From an uncultured Bacilli bacterium (GTDB taxonomy: Bacteria; Bacillota_I; Bacilli_A; RF39; UBA660): a DNA stretch of 64,000 nt. A model generated the notes under the pieces. It saw nothing but the letters and a program-made list of their open reading frames with translations. It did not search any database and was not told the origin of the DNA. This document shows, one piece after another, positions 52,772-60,963 of the stretch (its first letter is position 1; each line of letters starts with the position of its first letter). The stretch lies in NCBI GenBank assembly GCA_934102335.1, contig CAKOSP010000002.1:128203-192202 (forward strand), in the 5' to 3' direction. The position numbers were made by a program, and so were the translations under genes.

Positions 52772-54506
52772 TAGTATCACCAATTAAACTTAAGATTTCA
52801 TTAAATCCAATATCTTCTGGTTCTTTTTCATAATTAGTTGGTTCTGGCTTTTGTTCAGATTCTTTTTTAGGTTCTTCAATATCAACTATTTTTAATCTTT
52901 TTTTCTTTGGCTGAGTTGATTCTTTTATTTGCAAGGTTTCTGTTTTTTCTGGTTCTGATATTGATTTAATTTCATGGTACTTTTGACTTCTGCTTAATCT
53001 AGTTCTTTTAACGGGTTCATCAAAATCAAGAGAACCTAGCAAGCAATCAATGTCATTATAAATATCCTCGGGTGTTCTTTTATATTTTAATCTATTTTCA
53101 ATATAATCTAGTTCTTTTTGTAAACTATTTAATTGGTCTTCATCTTCTATTTTTGATTTTTCATCTATTAATTTAGATTTTAAACTTAATTCTCTTTCTA
53201 ATGATGTAATTTCATTATTTTTTTCGGCTATTTTCTTTTCTAAATTAGATACATTGTTTTCTAACATACAAGATAGATTTACTAAATATTCTAAATCATC
53301 TGTTTGTTTTTCAATAGTTTTGTTAATAGTATTTAACTCTTTTTGATAACTTTTTATTGAAGCAATTAAATTAACTGAATTATTATTATCATTTAACTCT
53401 TCTAGCTGTTCAATATTTTCCATAATATCTTTTTTGTTTTCTTCAGATGCTGTTATTTCCAACTTTAATTCTATTACTGATTTATTATCTATATCATCTA
53501 TCATCGTTTTTATTGACATTGTTCTATTCTTTAGTTCATTAACAAAATCAGTTAAATAATCAATTCGAGATTCTAAACATGTGTTTTCTTTGGTTTTATA
53601 CTCTTTGTTTCCTATGTCATTTTTCTTATTTTCAATTTCTGCTCTTAACTCGTCGCGCTTAGTTTGTAATTTATTAACATTTTTCTCTTTAATATCCGGA
53701 ATTTCCTCAATTACTGATACTAACTCCTTTATTTTAGAAATGGCCTCAGTAACTGACCCCTCTATAATTATCTTTTTAGCTTCAATGGCTAAATTTGCAG
53801 GGTCAGTTAGGAGTTGAAGCTTTTGATGTTCATAATTAGAAAGTTTTTCATTTAATTCGCTTAAATAATCTTCATCCATTCTCTTAGCTTCATAATCATA
53901 GTAATTTTTTTCATTAGCTAATTCCTTTTGTGTATCTGTTAGTTTTTGTTTTTCTTCTTCAAGTTTTTCAATTAATTCTTGTTTAGATGTTGATAACAAG
54001 TCTAGTTCTTTTTCAATTTCTGATTTGCATAATAAAGCCTGATCTTTATCGTCTTCTAATAGATGCAATTTATTTGTTGTTTCTGCAATTAAATCCTCAT
54101 AAATATTTTTGGCATCTTCATTTTTTAAAATGTTTTGTTTTTGTTTTAAAATTTTAACTAGTTTTTCATAATCAGCAATTGTTGATTGAGTTTTATCTAA
54201 GCTAACATGATTTTCCTTTTCTTTTGCAAGTGCATCTTGTAGGTGAACTTCAATTTCTTCTAAAGCATCTTGTGTACTAGCTATTCTTTTTTTTAAGTTT
54301 ATCTCAACATTCTTGTCCATCATTTGAGAGGAGATGTCAAAATATTTTGAATCATTTATGCTACTTTCAAATTTTTTTATTGTATTATTAATTCTGGTAA
54401 TTTTCTTGTTTACATCTGCCAATTCTAATTCTAAACTTTCAGTTGTAAACTGTGAATTACTCATTGATACTAGTTCATCAAGAAGTATAAATATTTTTTC
54501 TTTCAT
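52758..54506 (-). CDS. long coiled-coil protein, unknown
   Basis: A 582-residue soluble protein made almost wholly of coiled coil from about residue 20 to 470, SMC-like in style but with no ATP site. A short non-coil tail has a folded-looking patch (KYKRTPEDIYNDIDCLLGSL) and a charged Pro- and Lys-rich end (KKKRLKIVDIEEPKKESEQK). The start at 54506 follows GAGGGTG. A small gene overlaps its end. It may be a cytoskeletal or division scaffold; that is only inference. Confidence 0.7.
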   Translation of the reverse strand: MKEKIFILLDELVSMSNSQFTTESLELELADVNKKITRINNTIKKFESSINDSKYFDISSQMMDKNVEINLKKRIASTQDALEEIEVHLQDALAKEKENHVSLDKTQSTIADYEKLVKILKQKQNILKNEDAKNIYEDLIAETTNKLHLLEDDKDQALLCKSEIEKELDLLSTSKQELIEKLEEEKQKLTDTQKELANEKNYYDYEAKRMDEDYLSELNEKLSNYEHQKLQLLTDPANLAIEAKKIIIEGSVTEAISKIKELVSVIEEIPDIKEKNVNKLQTKRDELRAEIENKKNDIGNKEYKTKENTCLESRIDYLTDFVNELKNRTMSIKTMIDDIDNKSVIELKLEITASEENKKDIMENIEQLEELNDNNNSVNLIASIKSYQKELNTINKTIEKQTDDLEYLVNLSCMLENNVSNLEKKIAEKNNEITSLERELSLKSKLIDEKSKIEDEDQLNSLQKELDYIENRLKYKRTPEDIYNDIDCLLGSLDFDEPVKRTRLSRSQKYHEIKSISEPEKTETLQIKESTQPKKKRLKIVDIEEPKKESEQKPEPTNYEKEPEDIGFNEILSLIGDTNEIK

Positions 54507-54591
54507 CAAATGCACCCTCTTTATATTCTATATATAATAAATATATCATAGAAGTCTTGGTTTTACAATCATAATTAATTTTATTTGAAAC

Positions 54592-54606
54592 TATACAATT
54601 TGTATA
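54592..54606. promoter_or_regulatory. palindrome, possible XRE operator
   Basis: TATACAATTTGTATA, a perfect 15-base palindrome 52 bases before the XRE start codon, in the gap shared with the divergent coiled-coil gene. Confidence 0.45.
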
Positions 54607-54657
54607 CTTTCATGTAATTTATATTAAATTCTGAGATAATTACATTGGTGATTGAAA

Positions 54658-54894
54658 ATGCTAGGCGAATATTTAAAATACATGAGAATTTCTAGAGGTA
54701 TAACTCAAAAAGATTTGGCTAAGAAACTGTTTATTGCGCCATGTACTCTTTCACATTATGAAACTGGAAGTAGAATGGTACCTTATAGTCTATTCGAAAA
54801 ATGTTTAAAAATTTTAAATTATAAAGTCACAATAATAGATTGTCAAAACGAAAAAGAAGTAACAAAAGTAGAAATTCAAAGAATAATAAAATAG
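54658..54894 (+). CDS. XRE-family helix-turn-helix regulator
   Basis: A 78-residue DNA-binding protein: LGEYLKYMRISRGITQKDLA, KKLFIAPCTLSHYETGSR and MVPYSLFEKCLKIL form a five-helix Cro/C1-type domain. The remaining tail is short and charged. The start at 54658 follows GGTGAT by six bases. It is divergent from the coiled-coil gene and convergent with sipW. A palindrome upstream may be its operator. Confidence 0.85.
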   Translation: MLGEYLKYMRISRGITQKDLAKKLFIAPCTLSHYETGSRMVPYSLFEKCLKILNYKVTIIDCQNEKEVTKVEIQRIIK

Positions 54895-54916
54895 TGAATT
54901 AAATTCACTATTTTTT
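54887..54916. terminator. bidirectional terminator between XRE gene and sipW
   Basis: AAAATAGTGAATT / AATTCACTATTTT hairpin followed by T run, between convergent genes. Confidence 0.85.
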
Positions 54917-55741
54917 ATTTTCTCCATTTGCAATATTTTGTAAATCCTTATAAATATCCTCTAAATTGTTGGTTAATGGTTTTGCCTGTGCCGGTTCTTT
55001 TTCAAAGGTAAATGGATTTAAGGATGCTAATGTAAATTTTTCTTTGTTTCCGTATTCATCTTTATATCCATGTAATGGTAAGTAAAGTGGTTTTCTTTTT
55101 ATTGGCATAAATAAGATATTTTTCTTTTTCTTGTTATTTTTACTAGTAATTTTATTATTTGGTCCGATAACTTTTAATATTCTTAAAATGTCTTTAATGA
55201 TTACATATAGTGCTGGTACAACTACTACAAGCATCCATCCTGCTTTACTTGCAATAAAAAATTGTACTCTTCCTAATTGTGGAATTTTCATTAAAACTTT
55301 TCCTGTAACATTTGCATATTGTACTGCAACTGGATCAGCAACCATATTATTATCGCCTTTGGTTTTATATAGATAGTTTCCCTCACTATCAACCATTACC
55401 TCTATTACTCTGTGCGTAACCGAAATAGATTTTCCTATTGTAAAATCGGTCGAGTTATAAGTTATTACATCATTTACTTTTATGTCTTGGGGTTTGTCTA
55501 CTTTTGTGTTTACTACTACATCATAAACATTAATTGTTGGTACCATACTGGGACTAATTATTGTATATAAGAAGAAAGCTGGCTCATAACCTTTACCTTT
55601 TTTTTCATAAATTTTGGTTGCTACAAAATAGTATACAAGTAAAATAGCACATATTATTAACAATGCAAAAATAACCCAGCTGACTATTGTAGTAGCTAGT
55701 TTTATTTTTTCCTTTAATGTAGTTTTAGTATCTGACTCCAT
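54908..55741 (-). CDS. sipW: signal peptidase I, SipW (ER) type
   Basis: Cleaves signal peptides of TasA/camelysin-type exported proteins. 277 residues. Helix at about 17-41, then the Ser motif IISPSMVPTINVYD with nucleophile Ser65, and SVTHRVIEV with His110 where ordinary bacterial enzymes have Lys. This Ser-His pair, with GD(130)NN, defines the SipW/ER group. A second helix lies at about 163-190, then an unusual ~85-residue basic cytoplasmic tail. The two SipW-type substrates are encoded at 43.5-45.2 kb. Confidence 0.9.
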   Translation of the reverse strand: MESDTKTTLKEKIKLATTIVSWVIFALLIICAILLVYYFVATKIYEKKGKGYEPAFFLYTIISPSMVPTINVYDVVVNTKVDKPQDIKVNDVITYNSTDFTIGKSISVTHRVIEVMVDSEGNYLYKTKGDNNMVADPVAVQYANVTGKVLMKIPQLGRVQFFIASKAGWMLVVVVPALYVIIKDILRILKVIGPNNKITSKNNKKKKNILFMPIKRKPLYLPLHGYKDEYGNKEKFTLASLNPFTFEKEPAQAKPLTNNLEDIYKDLQNIANGENKK

Positions 55742-55813
55742 AAAACCCTTCCTATTCTATTTTATTATAACCTAAATAATTTTAAATAACAATATTTTAA
55801 ATTTACATTTACA

Positions 55814-55840
55814 ATAAAAAAAACTAACTTTTCAGTTAGT
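55814..55840 (-). terminator. terminator after tRNA-Cys
   Basis: ACTAACT / AGTTAGT hairpin followed by eight T on the minus strand. Confidence 0.75.
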
Positions 55841-55852
55841 AATTTCATATAT

Positions 55853-55927
55853 TGGAGGAACCGATCGGATTTGAACCGATGATCAGGGTGTTGCAGACCC
55901 ACGCCTTAGCCACTTGGCTACGGTTCC
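55853..55927 (-). tRNA. tRNA-Cys (anticodon GCA)
   Basis: Acceptor GGAACCG / CGGTTCC, discriminator T (the Cys identity base), encoded CCA. The anticodon loop CTGCAAC gives GCA, and the T loop TTCAAAT is normal. Confidence 0.96.
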
Positions 55928-55980
55928 AGTTAGTACTTATCGCTAAGCACCTATTATTTTAGTATATTTTTTTCGTGGTG

Positions 55981-57585
55981 TCAACTTTTTAAACCGATTC
56001 TATATTGTTTATTTCTTATTGTCGCTAATAAATTTATTTCATCAGCATCCGTTATACCATTAGACACTTTAAGAATAAATCCTTCATTAAAATTACTTGG
56101 TGTTACATTTACAATATTAGATATATACGTTGTGTCATTTTTAATATATTCAACTTTAAAAAAATTGTTAGCAAACTTGGTTTTAGCATTTTTATTTTGA
56201 AAATAAGCACAAGTTTCATCTATTTTAACAGTGCCAGTTAAAACCAGTAATGTTTCATTAGTGCTAGTTCTAGAAATTATGTCTTTAAATTCTCTGCAAT
56301 TATTTGAAGAAACACAAGCTTTATAATTATATATATATTTGTCTGTTAATTTATAATCATTAATTGTTATTGTAGTATTTAATAAATAGGTTCCAGATAG
56401 GTTTAAAACTTGATTCAATCCTGTTTTTCCAATATCTGCAACTTCGTCTATTATTATTGGGTCTATATTTATTAATGCAGAAGTCACATAATATAAATTA
56501 GATTTTTTTATAGCACCGGTATTCATCTTAACAAAAAATTTGTTATTTAAAATGTTAGTGTTTAATTCATAAGCAAATACATAAGTGTTTTTTGTTCCTG
56601 ATACTATTGGTGAATCAGTAAATGGTAATGCATAATCCACAAAATTTGTACCAGCATCCAAAGATGGATTTATATAATCTGTATCTGTATAATAAATTTT
56701 CAAATTATCATATTGAAATTCTTTGTCTTTTAAGCCATTATTATTTATACTGACTTTTAGTAATAAATAATATTTATTGTTTTTTAGTTTATTACCACCT
56801 GCATCTAAATTTGTGATTATAGCATCATCAACTGACATTGTAAATGTATCGTAAGAAAATAACTCGCCTAGATTTACCTTTTTAGTATAAGTTTGAAGTG
56901 AAGCAATTATAAAATAAATAATTAATCCTGTTAAAATTACTGAAGCAATAATAACCATCAATTTATTTTCTTTGATATAATATATAAACTCTCTTTTAAA
57001 TCTATTAAAATTTCTTTGAGTTCGATAAGTTTCTAAGCCTAAAGATAGTTCTATTTCTTCACTATCACTTGAAGATATTTCTAAATCTTTTAAATCTCTT
57101 TGAAAATTAAATTGTTTTATGTTAAAGCCTAAAGCTCTAATACCGCATACAAAAACAAATAAAAATTGAGGAATGTAAGCTATTAAAGCTATATCTTTGT
57201 ATGCTCTAGCTGAGGCGGCTGTAAAAGTCATTTCATTAAGTGATGATAGCGCATTTCTTCCAAGTATTAAAATTATAAATAATAAAGCATAATATATTGT
57301 GTAAAATAAATAAAAGTTTTTTCTTTTTTTCTTGTATGTAAATAGTGATAAAATTCCAACATTTATTAAAAAAATAAGAATTACTGCTATAAATAAAATA
57401 AAGGGAATAACAGACGAAATCATATTCTCGCTTAAAGACGTTGAATAACTATTTTCTACATAAGATCTAAAAAAAGTAACGGCGGGTGTTGATTTATATA
57501 TTGTTATTGTTGATAATATAAATAAAAAAATGTGTATTAATCTAAAATGTTTAATAAAAAATGCATATGGTTTTTTTAGTATCAT
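55981..57585 (-). CDS. multi-helix membrane protein with outer beta domain, unknown
   Basis: A 534-residue protein. Four helices lie in the first 150 residues, then an acidic loop (DLKDLEISSSDSEEIELSLG), a helix at about 210-232 and a ~300-residue strand-rich outer domain with Asn, Thr and Tyr repeats. The loop between helices 4 and 5 is cytoplasmic. No family was recognised. It lies downstream of the LysM gene on the same strand and may share its transcript. Similar membrane-plus-beta-domain proteins occur near SipW systems, which is only suggestive. Confidence 0.7.
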   Translation of the reverse strand: MILKKPYAFFIKHFRLIHIFLFILSTITIYKSTPAVTFFRSYVENSYSTSLSENMISSVIPFILFIAVILIFLINVGILSLFTYKKKRKNFYLFYTIYYALLFIILILGRNALSSLNEMTFTAASARAYKDIALIAYIPQFLFVFVCGIRALGFNIKQFNFQRDLKDLEISSSDSEEIELSLGLETYRTQRNFNRFKREFIYYIKENKLMVIIASVILTGLIIYFIIASLQTYTKKVNLGELFSYDTFTMSVDDAIITNLDAGGNKLKNNKYYLLLKVSINNNGLKDKEFQYDNLKIYYTDTDYINPSLDAGTNFVDYALPFTDSPIVSGTKNTYVFAYELNTNILNNKFFVKMNTGAIKKSNLYYVTSALINIDPIIIDEVADIGKTGLNQVLNLSGTYLLNTTITINDYKLTDKYIYNYKACVSSNNCREFKDIISRTSTNETLLVLTGTVKIDETCAYFQNKNAKTKFANNFFKVEYIKNDTTYISNIVNVTPSNFNEGFILKVSNGITDADEINLLATIRNKQYRIGLKS

Positions 57586-57637
57586 ATAACATCCCCTCGT
57601 ATGTATTTTAACACAAAAAAAAACAAGTGCCTAGCAC

Positions 57638-58090
57638 TTAATTTTTTTTGTTAACAATTATCTGCCCCGGAAGTAAATATATCGTTTTATTATGTCTTAA
57701 TAATTGATCTTTTGTAGTTTTAAAAGTATTTGAAACTAAATCTAAAGTATCGCCATCTTTTGTTATATAGTAACTATATCCTGACTTTGGTATTAATATT
57801 TCTTGATTAGGATAAATATAGTCTTGCATGTCTAAGCCATTAAGGCTTGCTAATAACTCTGGATTAATATTATATTTTTTTCCTATTTTATATAGTGAGT
57901 CACCACTTTCAATTTTGTAAACACTAAAGTATTCTTCGGCATTTTTAGGTACTATTATTTCTGTGCCCTCTCTTAAATTGTCAATATAAAATAAATTGTT
58001 TATATCTTTTAAAACATTTATATCTGTATTAAATCTTTCTGCTATATCTTTTAATGTTTCTCCATATTTAATAGTATACTTGTCAAACAT
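57638..58090 (-). CDS. triple-LysM protein without signal peptide
   Basis: A 150-residue protein made of three LysM repeats: YTIKYGETLKDIAERFNTDI, YKIESGDSLYKIGKKYNINP and YYITKDGDTLDLVSNTFKTT, each with the usual xxGDTLxxI and Nxxxxxx pattern. LysM binds N-acetylglucosamine chains of peptidoglycan. No signal sequence is visible, so it is either cytoplasmic, as spore-coat LysM proteins are, or exported by another route. It lies between the membrane protein and the single-pass protein genes. Confidence 0.9.
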   Translation of the reverse strand: MFDKYTIKYGETLKDIAERFNTDINVLKDINNLFYIDNLREGTEIIVPKNAEEYFSVYKIESGDSLYKIGKKYNINPELLASLNGLDMQDYIYPNQEILIPKSGYSYYITKDGDTLDLVSNTFKTTKDQLLRHNKTIYLLPGQIIVNKKN

Positions 58091-58123
58091 TTTATCACAT
58101 CCTAATATAGGATATGAATTACA

Positions 58124-59218
58124 CTATTTTTGGTTCTCAAAAACAAATACGCAATTTTCGTAGTTAAAATTCCACTCAGAATATTGTAATATTTTTTTAA
58201 TTCCTTGCTTTAAATTAAATTTATAAACTGTGCCATTAGAAACAAAATATACATTTTCCTCATCATAATTTATAATATAGTCAACATCTAAGTTTGTAAC
58301 TCTTGTTTTAATTTCGTTTTGGATATAATATAATTTTTTGTTTTCTAGTGAAAAACTAAACTTTGTTTCGTCTTCAAAAGAATAATCTTTTTTTATTAAT
58401 TGACTAATATCTATCTTTTCCCAAATATTATTTTTTAAAATTTTTCCACTAGTTTTATATATTTTTCCTTTTTTTGCATTAATCTCATATTCTTGTTCTG
58501 CTTTGCGATCTACAATGTAAATACTATTTTTATATTTTCCTAATATATAACTATCTAAGCTAATTTCTTTATCAAGTTTATATTTTTTGTTTGTGGCCTT
58601 TTTAGAATCGATTAAATAATAACTATCAAAACTATATTGTTCATCATAATCTACAATAAATAAATAATCTCCAAAAGTGTATAGTAAATATGGCATATAA
58701 GTATCTTTTTTGAATAAATTTATACTTGTTATTTTGTCCTTGTTAATATAATAAAATCCACGATAATTCCATACTAAATAAGTATTATTTTCTAGATCAT
58801 AAATATCAATATTATTATATGTATCATGTTTTTCTGTTTCAACTTCAGTTTCTAAATAATATGATACATATTCATCATTTTGTTTACAAATTGGATATGA
58901 TAAAATATCTTCATTTAGCATGATACAACTTTTTTTAGTATCTTCTACATTTTCTACTTTTGTTACTATTTTTCTTTTTGGAGAATATTCTAATGGCAAA
59001 TAAAGTTCATAGGTTTTATTATCTTTACTTATAGATAAATAATAATGGTCTTTTTCAAGACTAAAACTTTCTACCACAGTATAACTATCAACAACATAAC
59101 TAATTTTATAATTTCTTTTTTTATTATATATATATATAAACAAAATAAATGTCGCTATTAAAACTAGTATAAAAATAATTAGACTTTTTTTGTTATTTTT
59201 ATTCTTCTTCATCTTCAT
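58124..59218 (-). CDS. single-pass membrane protein, outer domain of repeat type
   Basis: A 364-residue protein with one helix (about residues 12-30) and a large, Tyr- and Lys-rich outer domain of repeating strands (NTYLVWNYRGFYYINKDKIT-type, later IYIVDRKAEQEYEINAKKGK). The regular strand pattern suggests a beta-propeller. I recognise no family. The start overlaps the PH-like gene by 20 bases, so the two are translated together. Confidence 0.7.
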   Translation of the reverse strand: MKMKKNKNNKKSLIIFILVLIATFILFIYIYNKKRNYKISYVVDSYTVVESFSLEKDHYYLSISKDNKTYELYLPLEYSPKRKIVTKVENVEDTKKSCIMLNEDILSYPICKQNDEYVSYYLETEVETEKHDTYNNIDIYDLENNTYLVWNYRGFYYINKDKITSINLFKKDTYMPYLLYTFGDYLFIVDYDEQYSFDSYYLIDSKKATNKKYKLDKEISLDSYILGKYKNSIYIVDRKAEQEYEINAKKGKIYKTSGKILKNNIWEKIDISQLIKKDYSFEDETKFSFSLENKKLYYIQNEIKTRVTNLDVDYIINYDEENVYFVSNGTVYKFNLKQGIKKILQYSEWNFNYENCVFVFENQK

Positions 59219-59642
59219 TTTTATATTTTTTCTTTGCCTCCATCATAAATTCGCTTATATTAGTTTCTATTTCTGGTAAAGCTTTTTTAGAAAGATTAGT
59301 TATAACTATTTCTTCTTTTACTGTATCTATTATTATTTTGCCAAAAAATAATCCTTGGTATATTTGCATATCATTATATAGATCTGGAGTAATTGTGGAT
59401 AAGCAATAACCCCATAATACTCTTTTTTGACCAATAAGGATTCGTCTATCTGTTAATGCAATAACACATGAGGTTGTAACATCATACCATAAATCATTTT
59501 TTTGACCACAAAATACATATTTTGGCTCCTCTCCAGGATTTAAATGTTTTTCAATTATTTCACAATGTTTTTTTAAACGCCAAGCAACTGTACCTGGATA
59601 TTGTGTTTTTTGTAATCTTGCTAAATCATAGACCTTTCCCAT
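59199..59642 (-). CDS. PH-like domain protein (bPH type)
   Basis: A 147-residue soluble protein. PGEEPKYVFCGQKNDLWYDV, TSCVIALTDRRILIGQKRVL and IIIDTVKEEIVITNL follow the strand order of bacterial PH domains, in which xALTDxRILIG is the best mark. Such domains bind lipids or act as scaffolds. I use the start at 59642, with AGGTGAT seven bases upstream. Downstream neighbour overlaps by 20 bases; hsp20 is 73 bases upstream. Confidence 0.8.
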   Translation of the reverse strand: MGKVYDLARLQKTQYPGTVAWRLKKHCEIIEKHLNPGEEPKYVFCGQKNDLWYDVTTSCVIALTDRRILIGQKRVLWGYCLSTITPDLYNDMQIYQGLFFGKIIIDTVKEEIVITNLSKKALPEIETNISEFMMEAKKKYKNEDEEE

Positions 59643-59692
59643 AAAATCACCTACTATAATTTTATAACGAATTTCAGATTTTAGCAACTTAA

Positions 59693-59721
59693 TTAAAAAA
59701 TAGAGGATTTTCCTCTATTTT
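59693..59721 (-). terminator. terminator of hsp20
   Basis: AAAATAGAGGA / TCCTCTATTTT with a 3-base loop; overlaps the hsp20 stop codon. Confidence 0.8.
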
Positions 59722-60107
59722 ACTGTTATTCTTTTTTTACTTTCTTCTTTATGCTCTTTTGGAATACTTACTGTTAGTATGCCGTCTTTAAATTCTGCAT
59801 CAATATCATCTTCTGATACATTTCCGATGTAAAAGCTACGTGTAAATTTACCATAACTTCTTTCTTTGCGAACATAATTTTTTTCTTTATCTTCGTTTTT
59901 ATCTTCTCTTGTAGCAGTTATTGTTAAATACTTATTTGCTACATCGACATTAATGTCTTCCTTTTTAAAGCCTGGAATATCCATTTCGATATAGCTTTTA
60001 TCGCCTTTCTCGTAAATATCACATTTCATTGCTTCATTTACGTTAATTGATGGCATAAAGTCATCCCAAAAATCATCATAATATACTTTCTTTGGTAAAA
60101 AACTCAT
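59715..60107 (-). CDS. small heat-shock protein Hsp20
   Basis: An ATP-independent holding chaperone of 130 residues. The alpha-crystallin core runs from CDIYEKGDKSYIEMDIPGFK through VANKYLTITATRE and SFYIGNVSEDDIDAEFKDGI to LTVSIPKE. The end KKRITVK is the usual tail. The start follows GGAGG. A perfect CIRCE site overlaps its promoter, so it is likely induced by heat together with clpB. Confidence 0.96.
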   Translation of the reverse strand: MSFLPKKVYYDDFWDDFMPSINVNEAMKCDIYEKGDKSYIEMDIPGFKKEDINVDVANKYLTITATREDKNEDKEKNYVRKERSYGKFTRSFYIGNVSEDDIDAEFKDGILTVSIPKEHKEESKKRITVK

Positions 60108-60129
60108 TTTTCATTCCTCCTACAATTAT

Positions 60130-60158
60130 GTTATACCACTATTTTTAGCACTTGTCAA
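60130..60158 (-). promoter_or_regulatory. promoter of hsp20
   Basis: TTGACA (60153-60158), 17-base spacer, TATAAC (60130-60135), with the -35 inside CIRCE. Confidence 0.8.
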
Positions 60159-60171
60159 TATTAAGTGCTAA
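60145..60171. promoter_or_regulatory. CIRCE operator (HrcA site) of hsp20
   Basis: TTAGCACTT-N9-AAGTGCTAA, a perfect inverted repeat with the CIRCE core; each arm differs from consensus only at its inner base. Confidence 0.9.
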
Positions 60172-60467
60172 ATTATTGCTTTTTATTACTTTATTAGTAT
60201 GTATACTTTTTTTAATATTATTCATATCCAAATATATTTTAAATCGTTTACATTATAATTAAACTAAAAGCAAAGGTATTTATAAAATGTTAGGTGTAAT
60301 AAATATTAAAAATTATGTATGATTCTTTAGTTAATTTCAAAAATAATTACTCAAAAATTATGAATTATTAACTTAATAGAATTGTTAAAAACAGTAAATA
60401 TATAGTGAAATATAGTATGTACTAATAATTAATTCGCCAAAATAAGAATTACTAAATTTTTTAAAAT
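60172..60467. other. AT-rich gap, no gene seen
   Basis: About 300 bases of very AT-rich DNA between the hsp20 CIRCE and the tmRNA terminator. I see no open frame with a ribosome site, no repeats and no RNA gene. Confidence 0.6.
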
Positions 60468-60500
60468 AAAACTACTTTTGAATTAAATCAAAAGTAGTTT
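60468..60500 (-). terminator. terminator of tmRNA
   Basis: AAACTACTTTTGA / TCAAAAGTAGTTT with a 6-base loop and T-rich tail on the minus strand, about 40 bases after the tmRNA 3' end. Confidence 0.8.
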
Positions 60501-60537
60501 TAATATTATCTCGGAAATTTCGAGTTACCAATCAATT

Positions 60538-60896
60538 TGGTGGAGCAGAGGGGAGTCGAACCCCTGTCCAATATATTCCGCTACATAATATCTACAAGTT
60601 TAGTTTTAACTTATATTTCCTGTATTTCTGGATTAAAACATACCTTTAAATACAGTAAGATTAGATATTATTCATTGTTTTAATCTAATCAGTTAAAACA
60701 ATATATCTTATATTTATTAACCCCTAGTTCACTCTATAAGAAAAGTGAGTAGAAGTGCTCCATTTTACTTAATTATTAAGCAAAAGCAGGAGCGAAACTA
60801 TAGTTAGTTTCGTCATTTAATTTTAATTGTGCTCGTGAGGTGATGCATACCACTTGCAATCATGCTCGTAAATACATGTCGAAACCAAGCTGCCCC
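60538..60896 (-). ncRNA. ssrA: transfer-messenger RNA (tmRNA)
   Basis: Rescues stalled ribosomes. The tRNA-like ends pair GGGGCAG (5') with CTGCTCC (3') followed by ACCA. The 3' T arm reads GGACAGGGGTTCGACTCCCC and the 5' part TTGGTTTCGACATG. The tag frame starts with GCA and encodes AQLKLNDETNYSFAPAFA before TAA TAA; the small hydrophobic end is as expected for ClpXP-type degradation tags. Length about 359. Confidence 0.95.
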
Positions 60897-60906
60897 ATAC
60901 GAATAT

Positions 60907-60936
60907 ATAATAACATAGTATTCTTTAAAAGTAAAA
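60907..60936 (-). promoter_or_regulatory. putative tmRNA promoter
   Basis: TTTACT (60931-60936), 17-base spacer, TATTAT (60907-60912), just ahead of the tmRNA 5' end. Confidence 0.5.
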
Positions 60937-60963
60937 TGTTGATAAGTAAATACTTATCAACAT
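60936..60963 (-). terminator. 28-base palindrome, probable tsa operon terminator
   Basis: ATGTTGATAAGTA-AA-TACTTATCAACAT, 13 perfect pairs, beginning inside the tsaD stop region and followed on the minus strand by TTTACTTTT. It also touches the tmRNA -35, so a second role as a protein site is possible. Confidence 0.55.

Noticed and set aside
60172..60467. Gap between hsp20 and tmRNA as a possible small RNA
   Set aside because: No hairpin with a T run or promoter pair beyond the tmRNA terminator could be supported.
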